NCBI RefSeq assembly: GCF_032854445.1
Contig: NC_088304.1
Location: forward strand, 11,603,704 to 11,667,703
DNA from: Liolophura sinensis
Lineage: Eukaryota; Mollusca; Polyplacophora; Chitonida; Chitonidae
Length of the DNA stretch: 64,000 nt
Direction of reading: 5' to 3'
Shown: positions 10,953 to 22,960 of the stretch, piece by piece
Layout: every line of letters starts with the position of its first letter
Position numbering within the stretch: position 1 is the first letter of the stretch
Program-made: the position numbers and the translations under genes
Notes under the pieces: generated by a model
What the model was told of the DNA's origin: nothing
The model's input: only the letters and a program-made list of their open reading frames with translations
Databases searched by the model: none

Positions 10953-11376
10953 CTTTTGTCTTACGATATGCAAAATATTCAATAACACAGTCCTAATTCC
11001 TTAATTTAATTGTAATGTTTAAAGTTCGCAATCTAAACGTCAAAGTCGGACATTCCTATACCACTTGTAAAGCAAATATAAAGGATTTTTCGCTATAACC
11101 GCTATATTAACGTCAGAGGCAACAAAACCTTCTTCAGTTCCACTACAAACAAGGTTTCCTGTTCATGGGATGTTTCGATCTTCACTGAGTTGCTGGAATT
11201 TCTCATTAATAACATCTGTGTGAAAATTCGGGGAAAACTTATATCAACAGTGTATACGTATTCCGATGGGTACAAATTGTGCCCCACTTTTGCCGACCTA
11301 TACCTGGTCTCATTATGAATGCGACAGTTTACAGAAACTATTAAGGAGTAATCCTCACCAGGGCCGATCTTTCTCA

Positions 11377-12100
11377 TTCACTAAACGGTATATTGATGAT
11401 CTGATGGCTTGTAACAATCCATATATAGCATAGGATCTGAAAGATATTAACTCACCTTCCCTAGATTTCAAACTCTCCATATGGTACATCTTGTCGGGAT
11501 CTATATTTGTACAATGACCAAACAGTTTCCTTTCCCGCAGACTTTACGGCAAGAGATATAGTTTAAATTTTGACATTGTACATTACCCTTACTTGAACAG
11601 CAATATACCGAAGGGTCCTGCATATGGCGTGTATACATCTCGCTTTGTAGCATTTGTTATATCCTGCGAGTTGTGCGACGATTCCAATCAATGTAACAAC
11701 TTATTACTGCAAAAACCAGTGTGTCAAGGTTATTCCATCTAACGCCTTCACTCCAAGTTTCTTAAGTTTTACAATGAGTATAATTCTCTTGTAAATAAAT
11801 ATGGACAGAGCGTCCAGAACCTCTGGTGCAAGACCTCTGGCAATTGAGTCTAATGCCGATAATATTCACCGAGTTGAATTAGATCGTCACGTTGGATATA
11901 TGAACAGCTGCAATCAAAGCGCAACTGAGATACATATTTTGTTATCGACAACTGATATTCTAGCATGGTACACGATTTGCATACTGATTTCACTCAGTCA
12001 CCTAGAACATATCTTGCGTCTTATGTTTGAAAATTTAGAAGTCGCATGCTTGCCATATAACAGGAAAAGAAGAGTAAAATAGAACCGAAAAAAGTAGCCT
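11377..12100 (+). mobile_element. RTe retroelement copy with RT catalytic box
   Basis: The plus strand encodes 'KRYIDDLMACNNPYIA' (the Y-I-D-D catalytic box), then a stop, then 'LKDINSPSLDF'. Later it encodes 'LNFDIVHYPYL' and 'SNIPKGPAYGVYTSRFVAF', the RT C-terminal block, up to about 11,800. The part after that (11,870-12,090) matches the tail copies at 190-300 (antisense), 15.03 kb and 18.14 kb. Two stops and small indels break it. It is the most complete RTe copy in the window. Confidence 0.78.
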
Positions 12101-12640
12101 TACGATTGTGTCAGTCACTTTTATAGTCAGTTTCGCTGCTAGAGATGAACAGTTTCTTGCATTTGTGCCAATACCCCGCCTTACCATACCAGATCCTTTC
12201 AAACTGTTACAATCCAGTTAACCAACATAAAAGTGCATGTATATCAGTCGCTGTTCATAAAATCAGTAATAGACATGTATGCTGATGCTGTCCCTCGGCC
12301 TGGGCTTAGCGGAACTAGATACTTTATGACAACTATTAAACGGATAGGAAATATTACTTTATTCCCCGTGGCCAAGGAAGACACGGCGTCATCTGGGTTG
12401 TTGCTTAAGGGAGGATAGCAGTGGAATAAGGGAATAGGTTATATTGCGGAGTAATGGGCTGTATCATTGAGTCATATTCCCCCAGACAACATCCAGATGG
12501 CGCGATGCCTATCTTGGGCCATACCTGAATATTTTCCTGTTGCCAGAGGTCTTGAATGCTTCTATCCATATTTGCCAATCAGAGAGTTATATTCAGTATA
12601 CAGTTAAATTGTCGGAACCTCTGAGTAAAGGCGTTTCATG
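12101..12640. other. No feature recognised
   Basis: Weak short frames only. Confidence 0.45.
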
Positions 12641-12654
12641 GAGTATGCTTGATA

Positions 12655-12830
12655 CAATAGTTTTGTAATTAAAAACTTGTGGCGTAGATTGAAATCATCA
12701 CATTTTATAATACTTCTGTAATTAAACGCTTGTGGCGTAGACTGAAATCATCACATTTTACAGTGGGCCTAACAAATGTACAAGGCGATGCTCTCTTCAT
12801 TTAGCTTATTCCAAACTTTACAAAGGTCTA
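12655..12830 (-). mobile_element. RTe fragment with a short internal duplication
   Basis: 'cttgtggcgtagattgaaat' and 'cttgtggcgtagactgaaat' are two copies of one ~55-bp stretch. In antisense they encode the 'CDDFSLRHKRLI' part of the RTe C-terminal block. Confidence 0.65.
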
Positions 12831-12906
12831 TAATGACTACGTGAAATACGAGCCTTGCCCAATCAGGTAAAAATGGCTAATATGGACAACGTCCTACGAG
12901 GAGATT

Positions 12907-13171
12907 GGGTTCTGTGGTCGAGGTGGTTAGCGTGCAAGTGAGGCACAATGACCCAGAAGCCTCTCACAGATGCGGGTGCAGTGAGTTTGCCTTGTCCATA
13001 CTGGCATCCTTTGCGGCTGTACGTGGAAAAGTCTTCAAGTAACCTGAGGATGGTGTTGAGTTTAAACCGGGCTCTACCCGGTTTCCGCTTACCACAACGC
13101 TGGCCACCATCGTGTAAGGGAAATATTCCTGAGTATGGCGTAAACCACCAATCAAATAAAGAAATAAATAA
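12907..13171 (+). mobile_element. S1 SINE, full length
   Basis: The head 'gtggtcgaggtggttagcgt' is followed by 'caatgacccagaagcctctc', the core 'tacgtggaaaagtcttcaag', and the tail 'tggcgtaaaccaccaatcaa' plus (aaat)n. Confidence 0.88.
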
Positions 13172-13214
13172 CCCCATATCGGTACTCAAGTATATTTCAA
13201 TTATGGAGTGGTCG

Positions 13215-13290
13215 GTCAGTTACATTTGTGGAGTTGTGACCTTTGGCAAGCCACTGACGAACTTTCCACATGGTGGCGAACAGATATGAG
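13215..13290 (+). repeat. S3-like fragment
   Basis: 'cctttggcaagccactgacg' and 'aactttccacatggtggcg' recur near 20,301 and 44,476. They look like the S3 middle in antisense. Confidence 0.45.
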
Positions 13291-13980
13291 CACAATACTG
13301 GAGGGGGCCTAATGGTCTTTCAATAAATGGTATACAGGTAAGAGAGTCATCAATCGGTTATTGTCAACAAGGTCCCACCAACCGTAGAGGGGCAGATCTG
13401 CAAATTTTTGTCCAGGGCCGGCTTCGTAAATACCATGCGGGCGAAACTAGAAATACCCAGTTCAAAGTCGGGTTTAGTTTGTTTCAAAAATATTGCTAAT
13501 TTGTGCCAAGACATGTTCTTGTAACTAATACTGACAGCTTTCCACCTACAGAGAATATATATACATATTTAAGCTATCTGTGGACACACAATATACTTTA
13601 AAGCAGTCAGAGAAAGGTAGAAGAAATGGTCTACATCATCAGACAATGTCAGAAGAGCGTCCATGCGTTTAAAGCCGTGCCTCATCTGTCCTATAGCGTT
13701 TGAAAGACAGGAACACTTTACACTTCAGAGCCCGTTTCCCCTCAAAATGACACCAGGTATATTAGCTGAACAATCCACGTCGTTTACTGGCATCTATGGC
13801 AGGTGTTAGGGGCCAGTAGCCATTAGAGTCGGATATAGTAAATAGGACTAAGTGTTAAAAGTGCTAATAAATGATTCATTCCACGTCATCGATAACCAAG
13901 AGGAAGGTGAGACGCGGGTTAGCTTCAAAAATCTACTGTATACTGGCTTTCGAAAGTTCTGCCAGGGCCGCCTCAATTGT
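13291..13980. other. No feature recognised
   Basis: No coding signal. The text near 13,420 and 13,965 ('agggccggcttcg', 'agggccgcctcaa') is similar but too short to call. Confidence 0.4.
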
Positions 13981-13984
13981 TGCT

Positions 13985-14130
13985 GTCTAGACCTTTTTAC
14001 ATGAACGATTGGAATTAAAATCTAAACTGAGGTAAACTGACAAGAGGCCGTATTTCGTCTGTGACGTGTTATTGTTTTCCAACTATCACACTGTCGTCGC
14101 TGTTCTGGGTTTACCTTCCATGCTCCTGTC
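13985..14130 (-). repeat. D1 dispersed repeat copy
   Basis: 'ttttccaactatcacactgt' then 'cgtcgctgttctgggtttac' and 'catgctcctg' follow the antisense D1 order. Confidence 0.78.
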
Positions 14131-15015
14131 TTTGTGAGTATGGATTACTTTGTATAGGCCTACGCACTGTTACCTACACATCAATACATCGGTACTGTAT
14201 ATAAATCGACTTCACCATATCGTATTTATGGGTTTGACATATCAGGTGTGGTTTCCAAATTACTAATCAAGCCTTCAAGACAACAAAAATAAATTCCATA
14301 GCAGATTTTAGTGTTTTGGGGTAGTCGCACGGTAATATCGTGTCACAGGTGGCTCTCCAGACATCGTGTGATGACTACAGGCTACTCTTGACATTTATAG
14401 GGCAAACTAATAATACAACAGTGTAGAATCGAAATGAAAACAAATGTAAGACAAGAAGGAAGGATTGTAATAAAAACGAGCAATGACTTAGCACCATATT
14501 TCGAACCGTTACACATGACACACACAGGCGCTTTACACCCCGTATAGCCTCTACAATATGTCGGGTGAAAAAAAACAGGGAAGCTTCGTAAATATTAAAA
14601 ATGTTTTCAACGTAAAACTTTAACATTTCACACACATTAGTTTCTGGACATCAGACCCTTTTCCGAAAAGTGAAAAAGTTTTCTTAAAAACAACCCCAAC
14701 AATTTAAAAGAGCATGCCTTCAATATGTAATTTGAGACATACGTATCACAGTTGCTTGGTACCACAAACAGTGGGGCATGCAGTTTTTAAATTTCTTACT
14801 TCTTTAATACTTAATAATAATCTTCTTTAATACTCTTGCTGACTTTAATACACTCATAATGCTGACGTTTTCTGAAATGTGTGGACTATCTAATATTGAC
14901 AATTATATTGTAATATTAACGCGATTGTGGGTTTGCCGTCCAAGACCGCGTATGTTATAAAAACAGCTGACAAAATTGGTGACTTGAATCCGCGACTTAA
15001 CCTGCAATAATTGGA
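14131..15015. other. No feature recognised
   Basis: AT-rich. It has only short open frames without similarity that I can recognise. Confidence 0.45.
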
Positions 15016-15019
15016 GTTG

Positions 15020-15335
15020 AACCCGAGATTCTCGATGGATACTGATTTCACGCAGGCGCATCGAACATACACTTGCGTCTTTCCATCATCACTGAAAACT
15101 GTTGGCTGTTTCTCTTTGCACGATGCCGTCCTATTTTCGTACTTTATACACTTTCTTAGTTCTTTGGTAGTTTGTGTTATGCCCTGTTTTTTGGGAATTG
15201 GCCTTGCGATTATTGACCCTTGACGTCCTTATTGGTTGACGGCTGTTATACGAATGTTTATTTCGACGCACAGATTGTGTACTTTTAACGGAAACCATCA
15301 ATTTTCCCGTCCGGACAGCATAGGTCATTGCAAGG
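15020..15335 (+). mobile_element. RTe 3' tail copy
   Basis: From 'gatactgatttcacgcaggc' through 'ctttcttagttctttggtag' to 'cggctgttatacgaatgttt'. This is colinear with 18,140-18,630 and, in antisense, with 1-190. Confidence 0.72.
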
Positions 15336-16244
15336 CGACCTGGTAGTGTTTCATTTTAACCTGTGTGTGTGTGAATTGATTTTATGGTAGAACTGGTATG
15401 TCAGTTTTCATTAATCATATATAAGGCTTTCAGACAATTTTCCATAAATAATTTAAGAAACAACACGAGTATGTTGGGATTAATGCGCGTCACTGTATCG
15501 TTCCATTGCCTGGCCGTCGTCGGCTTTTTGGTAGTGGTATCTGTTAAGTTATGCGGATTATCTGAAGGTAATCCTTTCTCCTTCAGGGCAATCCGGGCAG
15601 TGATTGGTTGACAGATTCTTGTTTAATCCCGCCATGCTAAAATATTTTTCCCTTTTAGGAGGGCGGTCACAATTACGGGCAGAAAAAGTTGAGTGGAATA
15701 CGAGAAGTACAAAACAAGGATGAAAGGAAAAACCACAAAAGGAAAGCAAAGCACTCTTCTCCAAGCACTTCCACCTCCTACCCCTATCTGCATCCTCGCA
15801 GAGATACTAGATATGAAATATTGCCTAATTGTACAAGTACAGTAGTAAGACCGAAAATAAGGCAGATAACACGCGACCAAAATGTCACATGTTGGAAAAC
15901 TCAGATCTGACGAAACCCAGAACCATGTCATCATTGCCTGGAAATGGATACATCGTTAGCGGCGTTAGTTTAATGGAGGCCTAACTAACAATGAACCTTG
16001 CAAGAAACAATTTATAAAAAATAAATGAAAAATACAGAATCTTAAGTTTAGAGACCGAAGTGCGTATAGGAATAGGTATATGATCAGCCTTATGTGTATT
16101 ATTAAGCCCAGTCTACTCGCAAATTACTATTCACCCTCACTTACCAGAACACTAGCATTAATCCTCACTTAATCAATCCTGGTTGGGGTCACACATAACA
16201 CCTTAAAAGAGAGGAAGTAGTGTATAAATAGATATATGAATAGA

Positions 16245-16340
16245 TGAAAGAGCGGTAAAAATCCGTCCGGCAACAATGAGGCACATCACATACACTCTAA
16301 GGACTCCTTCACCGTCAAATGGCTGACAAATTGTTAACCC
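16245..16340 (+). mobile_element. S2 SINE, tail part
   Basis: 'agagcggtaaaaatccgtcc' to 'aatggctgacaaattgttaa' matches the second half of S2. The tRNA-like head is missing. Confidence 0.7.
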
Positions 16341-16359
16341 TGAGCAGGTTAGAAGATTA

Positions 16360-16990
16360 CTCACTTACTTACTCGTCCATCACCTTTAACCTCTAATTAC
16401 CCGCACACTTCAGTTAATGCTCACCAACCATTGTCAGCACACTACCATTACACCTCACTTCCTCGTCCTTGACCACTGACCTCTTATTACCCGCACACTA
16501 CTATTAGTCGTCATGAACGACTGTCAGCTTACTACCATTGCTCCTTACTTCCTCGTCCTTGAACACTGACCTCTTATTACCTGCACACTACTGTTAGTCG
16601 TCATCAACGACTGCAGCACACTACCATTACACCTCACTTCCTTGTCCTTGACCACTGACCTCTTATTACCCGCACACTACTGTTAGTCGTCATCAACGAC
16701 TGCCAGCACACTACCACTGCACCTCACTTCCTCGTCCTTGACCATTGACCTCTTATTACCCGCACTCTACTGTTAGTCGTCATCAACGTCTGCCAGCACA
16801 CTACTATAACACCTCACTTACTCGTCCATCACTACTGACCTCTACTTTGCCGCACACTGCACAATCCTCACCAACCACTGCCATCACACCTTACTTACTC
16901 GTATTAATTGCTGCAACTAATGTTCACTTATCCGCACCCTGCAATTAAATCTCACTTACTTGCACACTACGAATAAACCCTACACACCCA
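16360..16990. repeat. ~90-bp minisatellite, 4-5 clear units plus diverged ends
   Basis: Unit starts ('acctcacttcctcgtccttg') lie near 16,451, 16,542, 16,631, 16,721 and 16,811, giving periods of 89-91 bp. Each unit holds a short inverted pair, 'gttagtcgt' and 'acgactg'. The array blurs outwards on both sides. Confidence 0.9.
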
Positions 16991-17560
16991 CGCGCTTAAA
17001 GCTCACGTATCCCTGGTACGCCACATACCTGTATTTCATTATAGATATGCAAATGAATTTGTCTTATTTCAGTACCTGAATCGATTACAAAACTCCTATC
17101 AAGCACAGGACATTCTGGGAAACATATATGCTACATTGCCTACATATCTACGTAACTGCCTGCTTTTCTAAAGAACGAAGGGGGAGGGTTTTGCCGGGCG
17201 GGGGACGGGGGGGGGGGGGACGGACATGCTACTGGAGATGATGTTCCCTGACACATCAACCTCTAGTCCAGACAGCGGTATCTTGTTACTATTTACCGAG
17301 ACGTCATTCTGGCGCTGTTAGAGCCCTCTGTTTATCCAAGACAGCTCCTCACTCAAAAGGATCTTCTTGAGACAGAATTCCTTGCAGACATCCTGTGATC
17401 CACCTGACTTGACACTCCTCAACCAGCTATTCCTGCTCGGGAGTTTTCCGTCCATGCATCTCGTTATTAGTTTCGCAGAAGCGCGTCTGTCTCGGTGGTA
17501 GATATCGTCCGTCTAACAAACTATCTGGTAACGGAAGAGCTAAACCAAATATCCGATGAT
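16991..17560. other. Non-coding; contains a G-run at 17,181-17,222
   Basis: Nothing recognised except a G-rich tract ('gggggagggttttgccgggc' then a long G-run), which could form a G-quadruplex. Confidence 0.5.
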
Positions 17561-17589
17561 TATTTTGGCATTATATAAAGTTATTTATC

Positions 17590-17670
17590 TCATTGATGGG
17601 ATTGGTACTTTACACTCTGCTCAGAAATATTTAACTTATACGACGACAGTTGGTGGAAACCGAGCATTAT
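17590..17670 (-). mobile_element. S1 SINE fragment
   Basis: 'tctgctcagaaatatttaac' and 'ttatacgacgacag' are a decayed S1 tail in antisense. Confidence 0.55.
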
Positions 17671-17704
17671 GTAAGAGGAATTCGTTAGTTGTCGTTTTAA
17701 TTTG

Positions 17705-17860
17705 CTTCTATTTAAACATTTGTACGAACTGTTTGTTAAAATATAACTCTGATTGAAGTAAAATGACAACGAGCGGTATTGCACCGGTTACGTGTTACCT
17801 ATCGCCCCCTCCCTGGTTTTACTCTCTTTGCTGTTGTCTTACGCTAATGAGGAAGTACAT
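17705..17860 (-). repeat. D1 dispersed repeat copy, diverged
   Basis: 'tataactctgattgaagtaa' to 'ctggttttactctctttgct' follows antisense D1 order with many changes. Confidence 0.6.
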
Positions 17861-18034
17861 GTAACGCCAGACAGCACGATGTTTTGCCGGACTACTTTGT
17901 TTGCAGGTGAATTGATTCCGACTCTAATGTGTCAAAACTGTGTCACGTGATCGGAACAATGAATACATTAATCGGAACACCCCGAGTTAGTTTTCACTGC
18001 GCACATTGGAAACATCACAATCATACTGTCGTCA

Positions 18035-18090
18035 CATGACTGAAAAATTGTTGAGCACGACGTTAAATCCCAAGCACGCACAATCATACT
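18035..18090 (+). mobile_element. S2 SINE tail fragment
   Basis: 'acatgactgaaaaattgttg' followed by 'agcacgacgttaaatcccaa' is the diagnostic S2 3' end. Confidence 0.75.
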
Positions 18091-18109
18091 ATGTTCAGGA
18101 CATATAAGA

Positions 18110-18720
18110 CTGGTTAACAATTATATATTAGCATGTTCCATGATCTGGATATTGATTTCACTCATTTGCCTAGAACATTCTTTACGTCTGTCCATCATAA
18201 CTCGAAATCGTTGACAACTTTTCTTTGCATAAATGCGTCCTAACTTCACACTTTATTTACTTTCTTAGATCTTTAGTGGTTTGTGTTAAATGACTCTACA
18301 GGAATATTTATTTAGTAATATTTACTTGTACTCAGGAATATTTCACTCATACAAGGGCGGCGAGTAGCATGGTGGGGAAAACCCAGCAGGACCCGGCAAA
18401 ACCCACGACCATCCACAGATTACTGGTGCATTTTTCCACAGTCGGCCGCAGAGGAAGCCAGTATGGTAATCGCATTGATAAGAGACTCTTGGGGCATGGC
18501 GCCGTGCTGGCAAACTAACGTCCTCAGCGAAGAAGGCAGCCCGTTTGAAGAATAAACCTTACGATTATTGACTCGGAACGTCCATTTTTGGTTAATGGCT
18601 GGCATACGAATATTTGTTTCGACGCATAAATGCCTGTCATTTCCGATCAACTGTTGATTGGTCTTCAGCGCCATATGTATAGAATTTTTCTCTTGTGCAA
18701 TGGTGGTCAGTTTTACGAAT
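18110..18720 (+). mobile_element. RTe 3' tail copy split by an S1 SINE
   Basis: 18,140-18,295 and 18,555-18,640 match adjoining parts of the uninterrupted copy at 15,030-15,270. The S1 piece at 18,305-18,545 sits between them. Confidence 0.72.
18305..18545 (-). mobile_element. S1 SINE nested in an RTe copy
   Basis: 'tactcaggaatatttcactc' to 'gcatggcgccgtgctggcaa' covers most of S1 in antisense. Confidence 0.8.
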
Positions 18721-19062
18721 GAAAGAAACTGACAAGCTCGTCGTAATTTTATTAACGTAACATTTACTTCACAATAAACGAATCACATGTGGCATACAGA
18801 AGAGGATGAAGGCAAAATGACTGCAATAACGCAGAACTGCATGTGGAACATGTCCTTGTTTATTAACAGAGTGTGGCCATCTGCGCGGCGTCGGCTTTTT
18901 TTTCGCTGTTAATTTATATTCGTCTTCGGATAAAAGACACAACGGCTTTAACCTTATAGCTAACAACAGAAGACAAACAAAATAGGGGCGGTTTTTTATC
19001 CGTACACTGTGTAGATGATAAAAACGTTTTTTCTGCACACACTTTAAAACACCTTTAGGATT

Positions 19063-19326
19063 TTAATTATTTATTTATTTCATTGGTGTTTTACGCCGTA
19101 CTCAAGAATATTTCACTTACATCTCGGGCACCAGGAGGAAACCTGGCATAATCTGGTAGGAAACCCAAGACCACCCGTGGCTGCAAAAAGACCTTCCAAC
19201 GTATATGCTGCCGGAGAGGGAGCCGGAATGAGCTGGACTTGAACTCATAGCGATCGCATTGGTGAGAGATTCATGGGTTATTGTGTTGCACTAGCAAGCT
19301 AAACACCGGGCTACGGAGGTCCTGAG
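19063..19326 (-). mobile_element. S1 SINE, full length
   Basis: It runs from (ttta)n and 'cattggtgttttacgccgta' through 'gagctggacttgaactcata' (B-box region) to the head 'ccgggctacggaggtcct'. Confidence 0.9.
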
Positions 19327-19491
19327 AATTTTGAATCAGATCCACGGTCTTATCTACTTCACGGCCAGATGGCTCTGTAATTCCTGTGCTTAGGCTCAGT
19401 CGTCTTCATTAACACAGAACGTTGTTCTCTTTCATTAAATATTGAATCAAGCGATTCATTTTCAACAGTCATTGTGTGTTCGGTGTTCGGT

Positions 19492-19680
19492 GTGAGTTCA
19501 AGTCCAGCTCATGCTGGCTTCCTTTTCGACCGTAAGTGGGAAAGTCTTCCAGCAACCTGCGGATTGTCGTGGGTTTCCACCGGGATCTGCAAGGTTTCCT
19601 CAAACCATAATGCTGACCGCCGTCGAATAAGTGAAATATTATTGGTTATGGCGTAAACACACCTATCAAATAAATAAAAC
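19492..19680 (+). mobile_element. S1 SINE, head truncated
   Basis: It begins at the B-box-like 'gtgagttcaagtccagctca' and runs to the tail 'tggcgtaaacacacctatca' plus (aaat)n. Confidence 0.88.
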
Positions 19681-19874
19681 AATCAGTCAACATTCATTGT
19701 TTTTTAAAGGTTATTTTGGCCTTTTAGCAAAAGGTCAGGCTGTCTAAAAGATGAATTATAGTTATTGTGTGTGGGATATTTAATTTGTAGAGTAACGGAA
19801 TCTGATTTCAGTGAAGCCAGAAACGATTCTTTTGTACATATCCGCTCATACATAACCGGTGTTCAAAAAAAACC

Positions 19875-19877
<3 letters not shown>

Positions 19878-19950
<73 letters not shown>

Positions 19951-19951
19951 A
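19878..19951. repeat. (TA)n microsatellite, about 36 units
   Basis: Alternating ta with one break near 19,939. Confidence 0.97.
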
Positions 19952-20284
19952 ATTCATTTTGTCACCTCCACGAAATATAACTGGATACTGAGTCTGTCAA
20001 CTCAGTGTAAAAAAAGTTTATGTGTTAGCTCAATTCCCTGAAGTTCAAGGAAATTTTCCGTTCATTGTAATACGTGTCAACAGGGAAGCTCTTCCTTTAT
20101 AATGAAATCCCTTTCGTATAATTTCCTGAGAAAGGACACGACTTATATATTGTCTGTTTATAGCGCCAAGGTTAATTATAAGCTTTTGATTTTACAGGTA
20201 CGTTAGCTTTTACTTTTATCTATTTATCCGTTAACCTTTATAGAAGGTCGATCAGTTCTATAAGTGTCGGAAAACGGAAAGCCC

Positions 20285-20870
20285 GTGGTAAAACGTCAAC
20301 CTTTGGCAAATTGATGAACAACTTTCCCACATGTAACGTGTATTGTTGGAAGACAGTTGAACTTAACGCATAATAATAAAGCTGCGTCAAAGGCCCCAAG
20401 AGCAATATCGACGGTATATAGTCATCAAGGCTCTACCGTGTTCAAATGTGATCATAAGCAAGTTGTTTGGGTCCGTAAAGATACCTTGAACCGTGAACGT
20501 GTAAGAGTCGGAAGAACATGCATGCCACATATCCTGGTTCCCGGGCCTGGCTATCTCAGACGAACGCGACAGTGTACAGCACTGACAATGCTGGCCAAAG
20601 TACGCTTCCACAAAACTTGCTTGTTGACGCAATGCCATTTTTATCTGCCTGATATATATTTGGGAAAACGCGTCGCTACTATTTCGGTGCTTTAGTCTAC
20701 AATGATTTATTTCCGCGTCAAAATAATGGAGCTGGGTCGCTGACAGAACCGCGTGAAATGCCATTTGTGTATTTCAGCACTTGGGTCCACAATGAATGGT
20801 TTTCCGCATTAACATAATGGAACTGCATCGCTGAAAGGTCCGAAGTGCCATTTGTGGCGGACAGAATAGA
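20285..20870. repeat. ~90-bp imperfect direct repeats
   Basis: 'tttcggtgctttagtctaca' (20,682) and 'tttcagcacttgggtccaca' (20,774) start two units. They share 'ataatggagctgggtcgctg' / 'ataatggaactgcatcgctg' and the end 'gccatttgtg'. A third diverged unit lies near 20,360-20,400. The open frames here follow the repeat. Confidence 0.6.
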
Positions 20871-21770
20871 GACTGAATCTCATTACAAAATAATGATAAA
20901 CATATGAAATATTTCAGAATATATAATTCATCAATATGAAGTGAATCCAGATCATCGACAGCAGTTTGATACTTAATAAGGAAATATCCACACCTAATCG
21001 GTGAAATCAGGGCTCTTATTAAGCTAATTCACTTCAGTTAGCGGCTTTATTCTACTTCTCGTAAATTGTGTAAGAAAAACAATACCTATAATCATTTTTA
21101 ATTTGGTCAATTTACTGCCTCGAGAGACAAAAATTATAAAATATAAAATTTGCCAGAAGCAACATCTGGTCTTGAATCGCGGATGATAAAACACAGTTAG
21201 GTTCACACTATCCACAAAAATGTAGGTAACTTCAAATTTGAGCTCACAGCATAACTGAAAAAGACCAAGTTATTCCCTAACAGGTGCTTGTACTATGGTT
21301 TCACTGGTATGAACAGTGCTATTGGTCTACACGTGGCAGCTCCACGTTGGGGAGTACGAATATAAGGCTGAAAATTACCTCGTTTAAAAAAATGACGAAA
21401 TAAAAAAGATCGACGTGGACGCTATTTATAACTGGATATGACATGGATGACTAATGGACAGCAATACCTAATTGTCCCAGTTTCAGTACAGATGGAAATG
21501 ATACACATTGGACACTTAAATAGCCGTGGAGATCAATTAGTTAAACTGTAGCAAAAACCATGATAGGTAGTGTTTCGTTGTCATCAAAACAAACGCTCTT
21601 CCTGAGAACACACTTTCGTATAACCTTGCTCGAAGGTAATACTACGCACATGTGCTACTAAAGAAATACTTCTGGGTGACACAGCAAAACCCGTATAGAG
21701 ATATACATGCATGGACTAAGCACTGACATATTTCGTGTAGGCGGGAAACGCTTAAAATGAATATGAACGG
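20871..21770. other. No feature recognised
   Basis: AT-rich flank of the Polinton-like element; no coding signal. Confidence 0.5.
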
Positions 21771-21998
21771 CAAGAGTACAGAGGAGTAGTATAGAGGAGG
21801 CCGAACATGTCTCATTTGGTGGCGCAATTGGGGTGGCTCAGGTGGATGTGTGTCGTTCAGTCCGCGTTCCCATGAGCGAGGCGCATGCGTGTGATGTCAC
21901 TGGCACGCGAGGCGCGCCAACGCACCAATGAGCGCAGCTCCAGCTCCTATGCAGGCGCGTGACGTCACGCGCGAGAGCACCTCCTTCACCTCCAATTC
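21771..21998 (+). repeat. Left terminal inverted repeat
   Basis: Blocks shared with the right end are 'gtccgcgttcc', 'atgagcgaggcgcatgcg', 'caccaatgagcgcagctcc' and 'gcgtgacgtcacgcgcgaga'. It is CpG-rich, unlike the flanking DNA. Confidence 0.88.
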
Positions 21999-22194
21999 CT
22001 TCACCCGAACACTCGCCGTGTCACGAGAGTTTTTTCGGGAGCCGTGCAGATTGCTACATTTATTTTTTGGTTAACCGCAGATGACAGCCTGCTAAGACCT
22101 CACAGACGCACCGTGGGAGCGATCTGAGTCTGCCATATACCACACGCAGACCACAACACTCCAGGTGGGCGAGCGCTCGGTACCTCCACGTGAG

Positions 22195-22340
22195 AAAATG
22201 TAACCTCCCCTGTGGGAAGGTCTGTCAGATACCTGCGGATGGTCGTGGGTTTCCCCCGGGTTCTGCCCGGTTTCCACCCACCATAATGCTGGCCGCCGTC
22301 GTATAAGTGAAATATTCTTGAGTACGGCGTTAAACAAGTC
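22195..22340 (+). mobile_element. S1 SINE, partial, inside the Polinton-like element
   Basis: 'tgtgggaaggtctgtcagat' to 'gagtacggcgttaaacaa'. Only the 3' half is present, and it is close to the S1 consensus. Confidence 0.85.
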
Positions 22341-22379
22341 CCTAGGATATTCTCGGGTTTGACCCTAGAGAAAACGACA

Positions 22380-22525
22380 CTAGGTTTAAGTCGACTCTTA
22401 CGTCCAGCCCCAGCAGGCTAGGGTGCTATTCTTGTCTGACGCCGGCACGCCCACCGTGGAATATAGCTAAATTAGTCGCTTCTTACGACAAGCCCCTAAC
22501 GGACTGAGGTGGTATTCTTTTTTGA
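22380..22525 (+). repeat. Two-copy direct repeat
   Basis: 'aagtcgactcttacgtccag' and 'tagtcgcttcttacgacaag' open two units of about 80 bp. Each continues 'gtgctattctt' / 'gtggtattctt' and ends 'tgacgccggc'. The origin is unknown. Confidence 0.6.
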
Positions 22526-22544
22526 CGCCGGCTTTTTACCACAC

Positions 22545-22960
22545 CACTCCAACTTAACCGTACCCAACTATATAGAGATCGGGCAAAGTTGCCGCCCGGC
22601 CTGCAAGACACGATCACAACCTTTATCGGTGCGCCGCTACGGGCGATCGTGCCGTGTCTTCTTCATCTTCACTGAGGGCATCAACCTTCACACACAGCCC
22701 CCGAGTTCTGACATTTCACCGTCCCATACTTCTTGTCATACTCCCCAGCTTATACATAGATCTGGCAAAGTGACTGCCTGGCCCGTTAAATTACAGTTGC
22801 ACGGTCACTGCTGCCTATGTTGTTTCAACACAGCCCAGGGCAAGACCCTTCATGCACAGCCCCCGTGTTCTGGCATTCACTGTCCCACGCGTCTTGCCAT
22901 ACTCCCCAACTATATAAAGATCCCGCAAGCTCGCCACCTGGCCTGTTAGAAAAAAAATCA
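22545..22960 (+). repeat. Three diverged direct repeats, each with a TATA-like box
   Basis: Units start near 22,545, 22,740 and 22,895. They share 'ccaactatataaagatc' or close variants, then 'ggcaaag', 'ccgcctggcctg' and variants. A fourth related block ('gagtcaggcaaaactgccgc') is at 25,255-25,310. 'tatataaag' fits a TATA box, so these may have been promoters of element genes. This is inference. Confidence 0.55.

Noticed and set aside
19765-20041. Frames rich in Ile-Tyr repeats, also at 24.5 kb
   Set aside because: Translations of TA microsatellites.
20387-20764. 125-codon minus-strand frame
   Set aside because: It overlaps diverged ~90-bp repeats and shows no domain.
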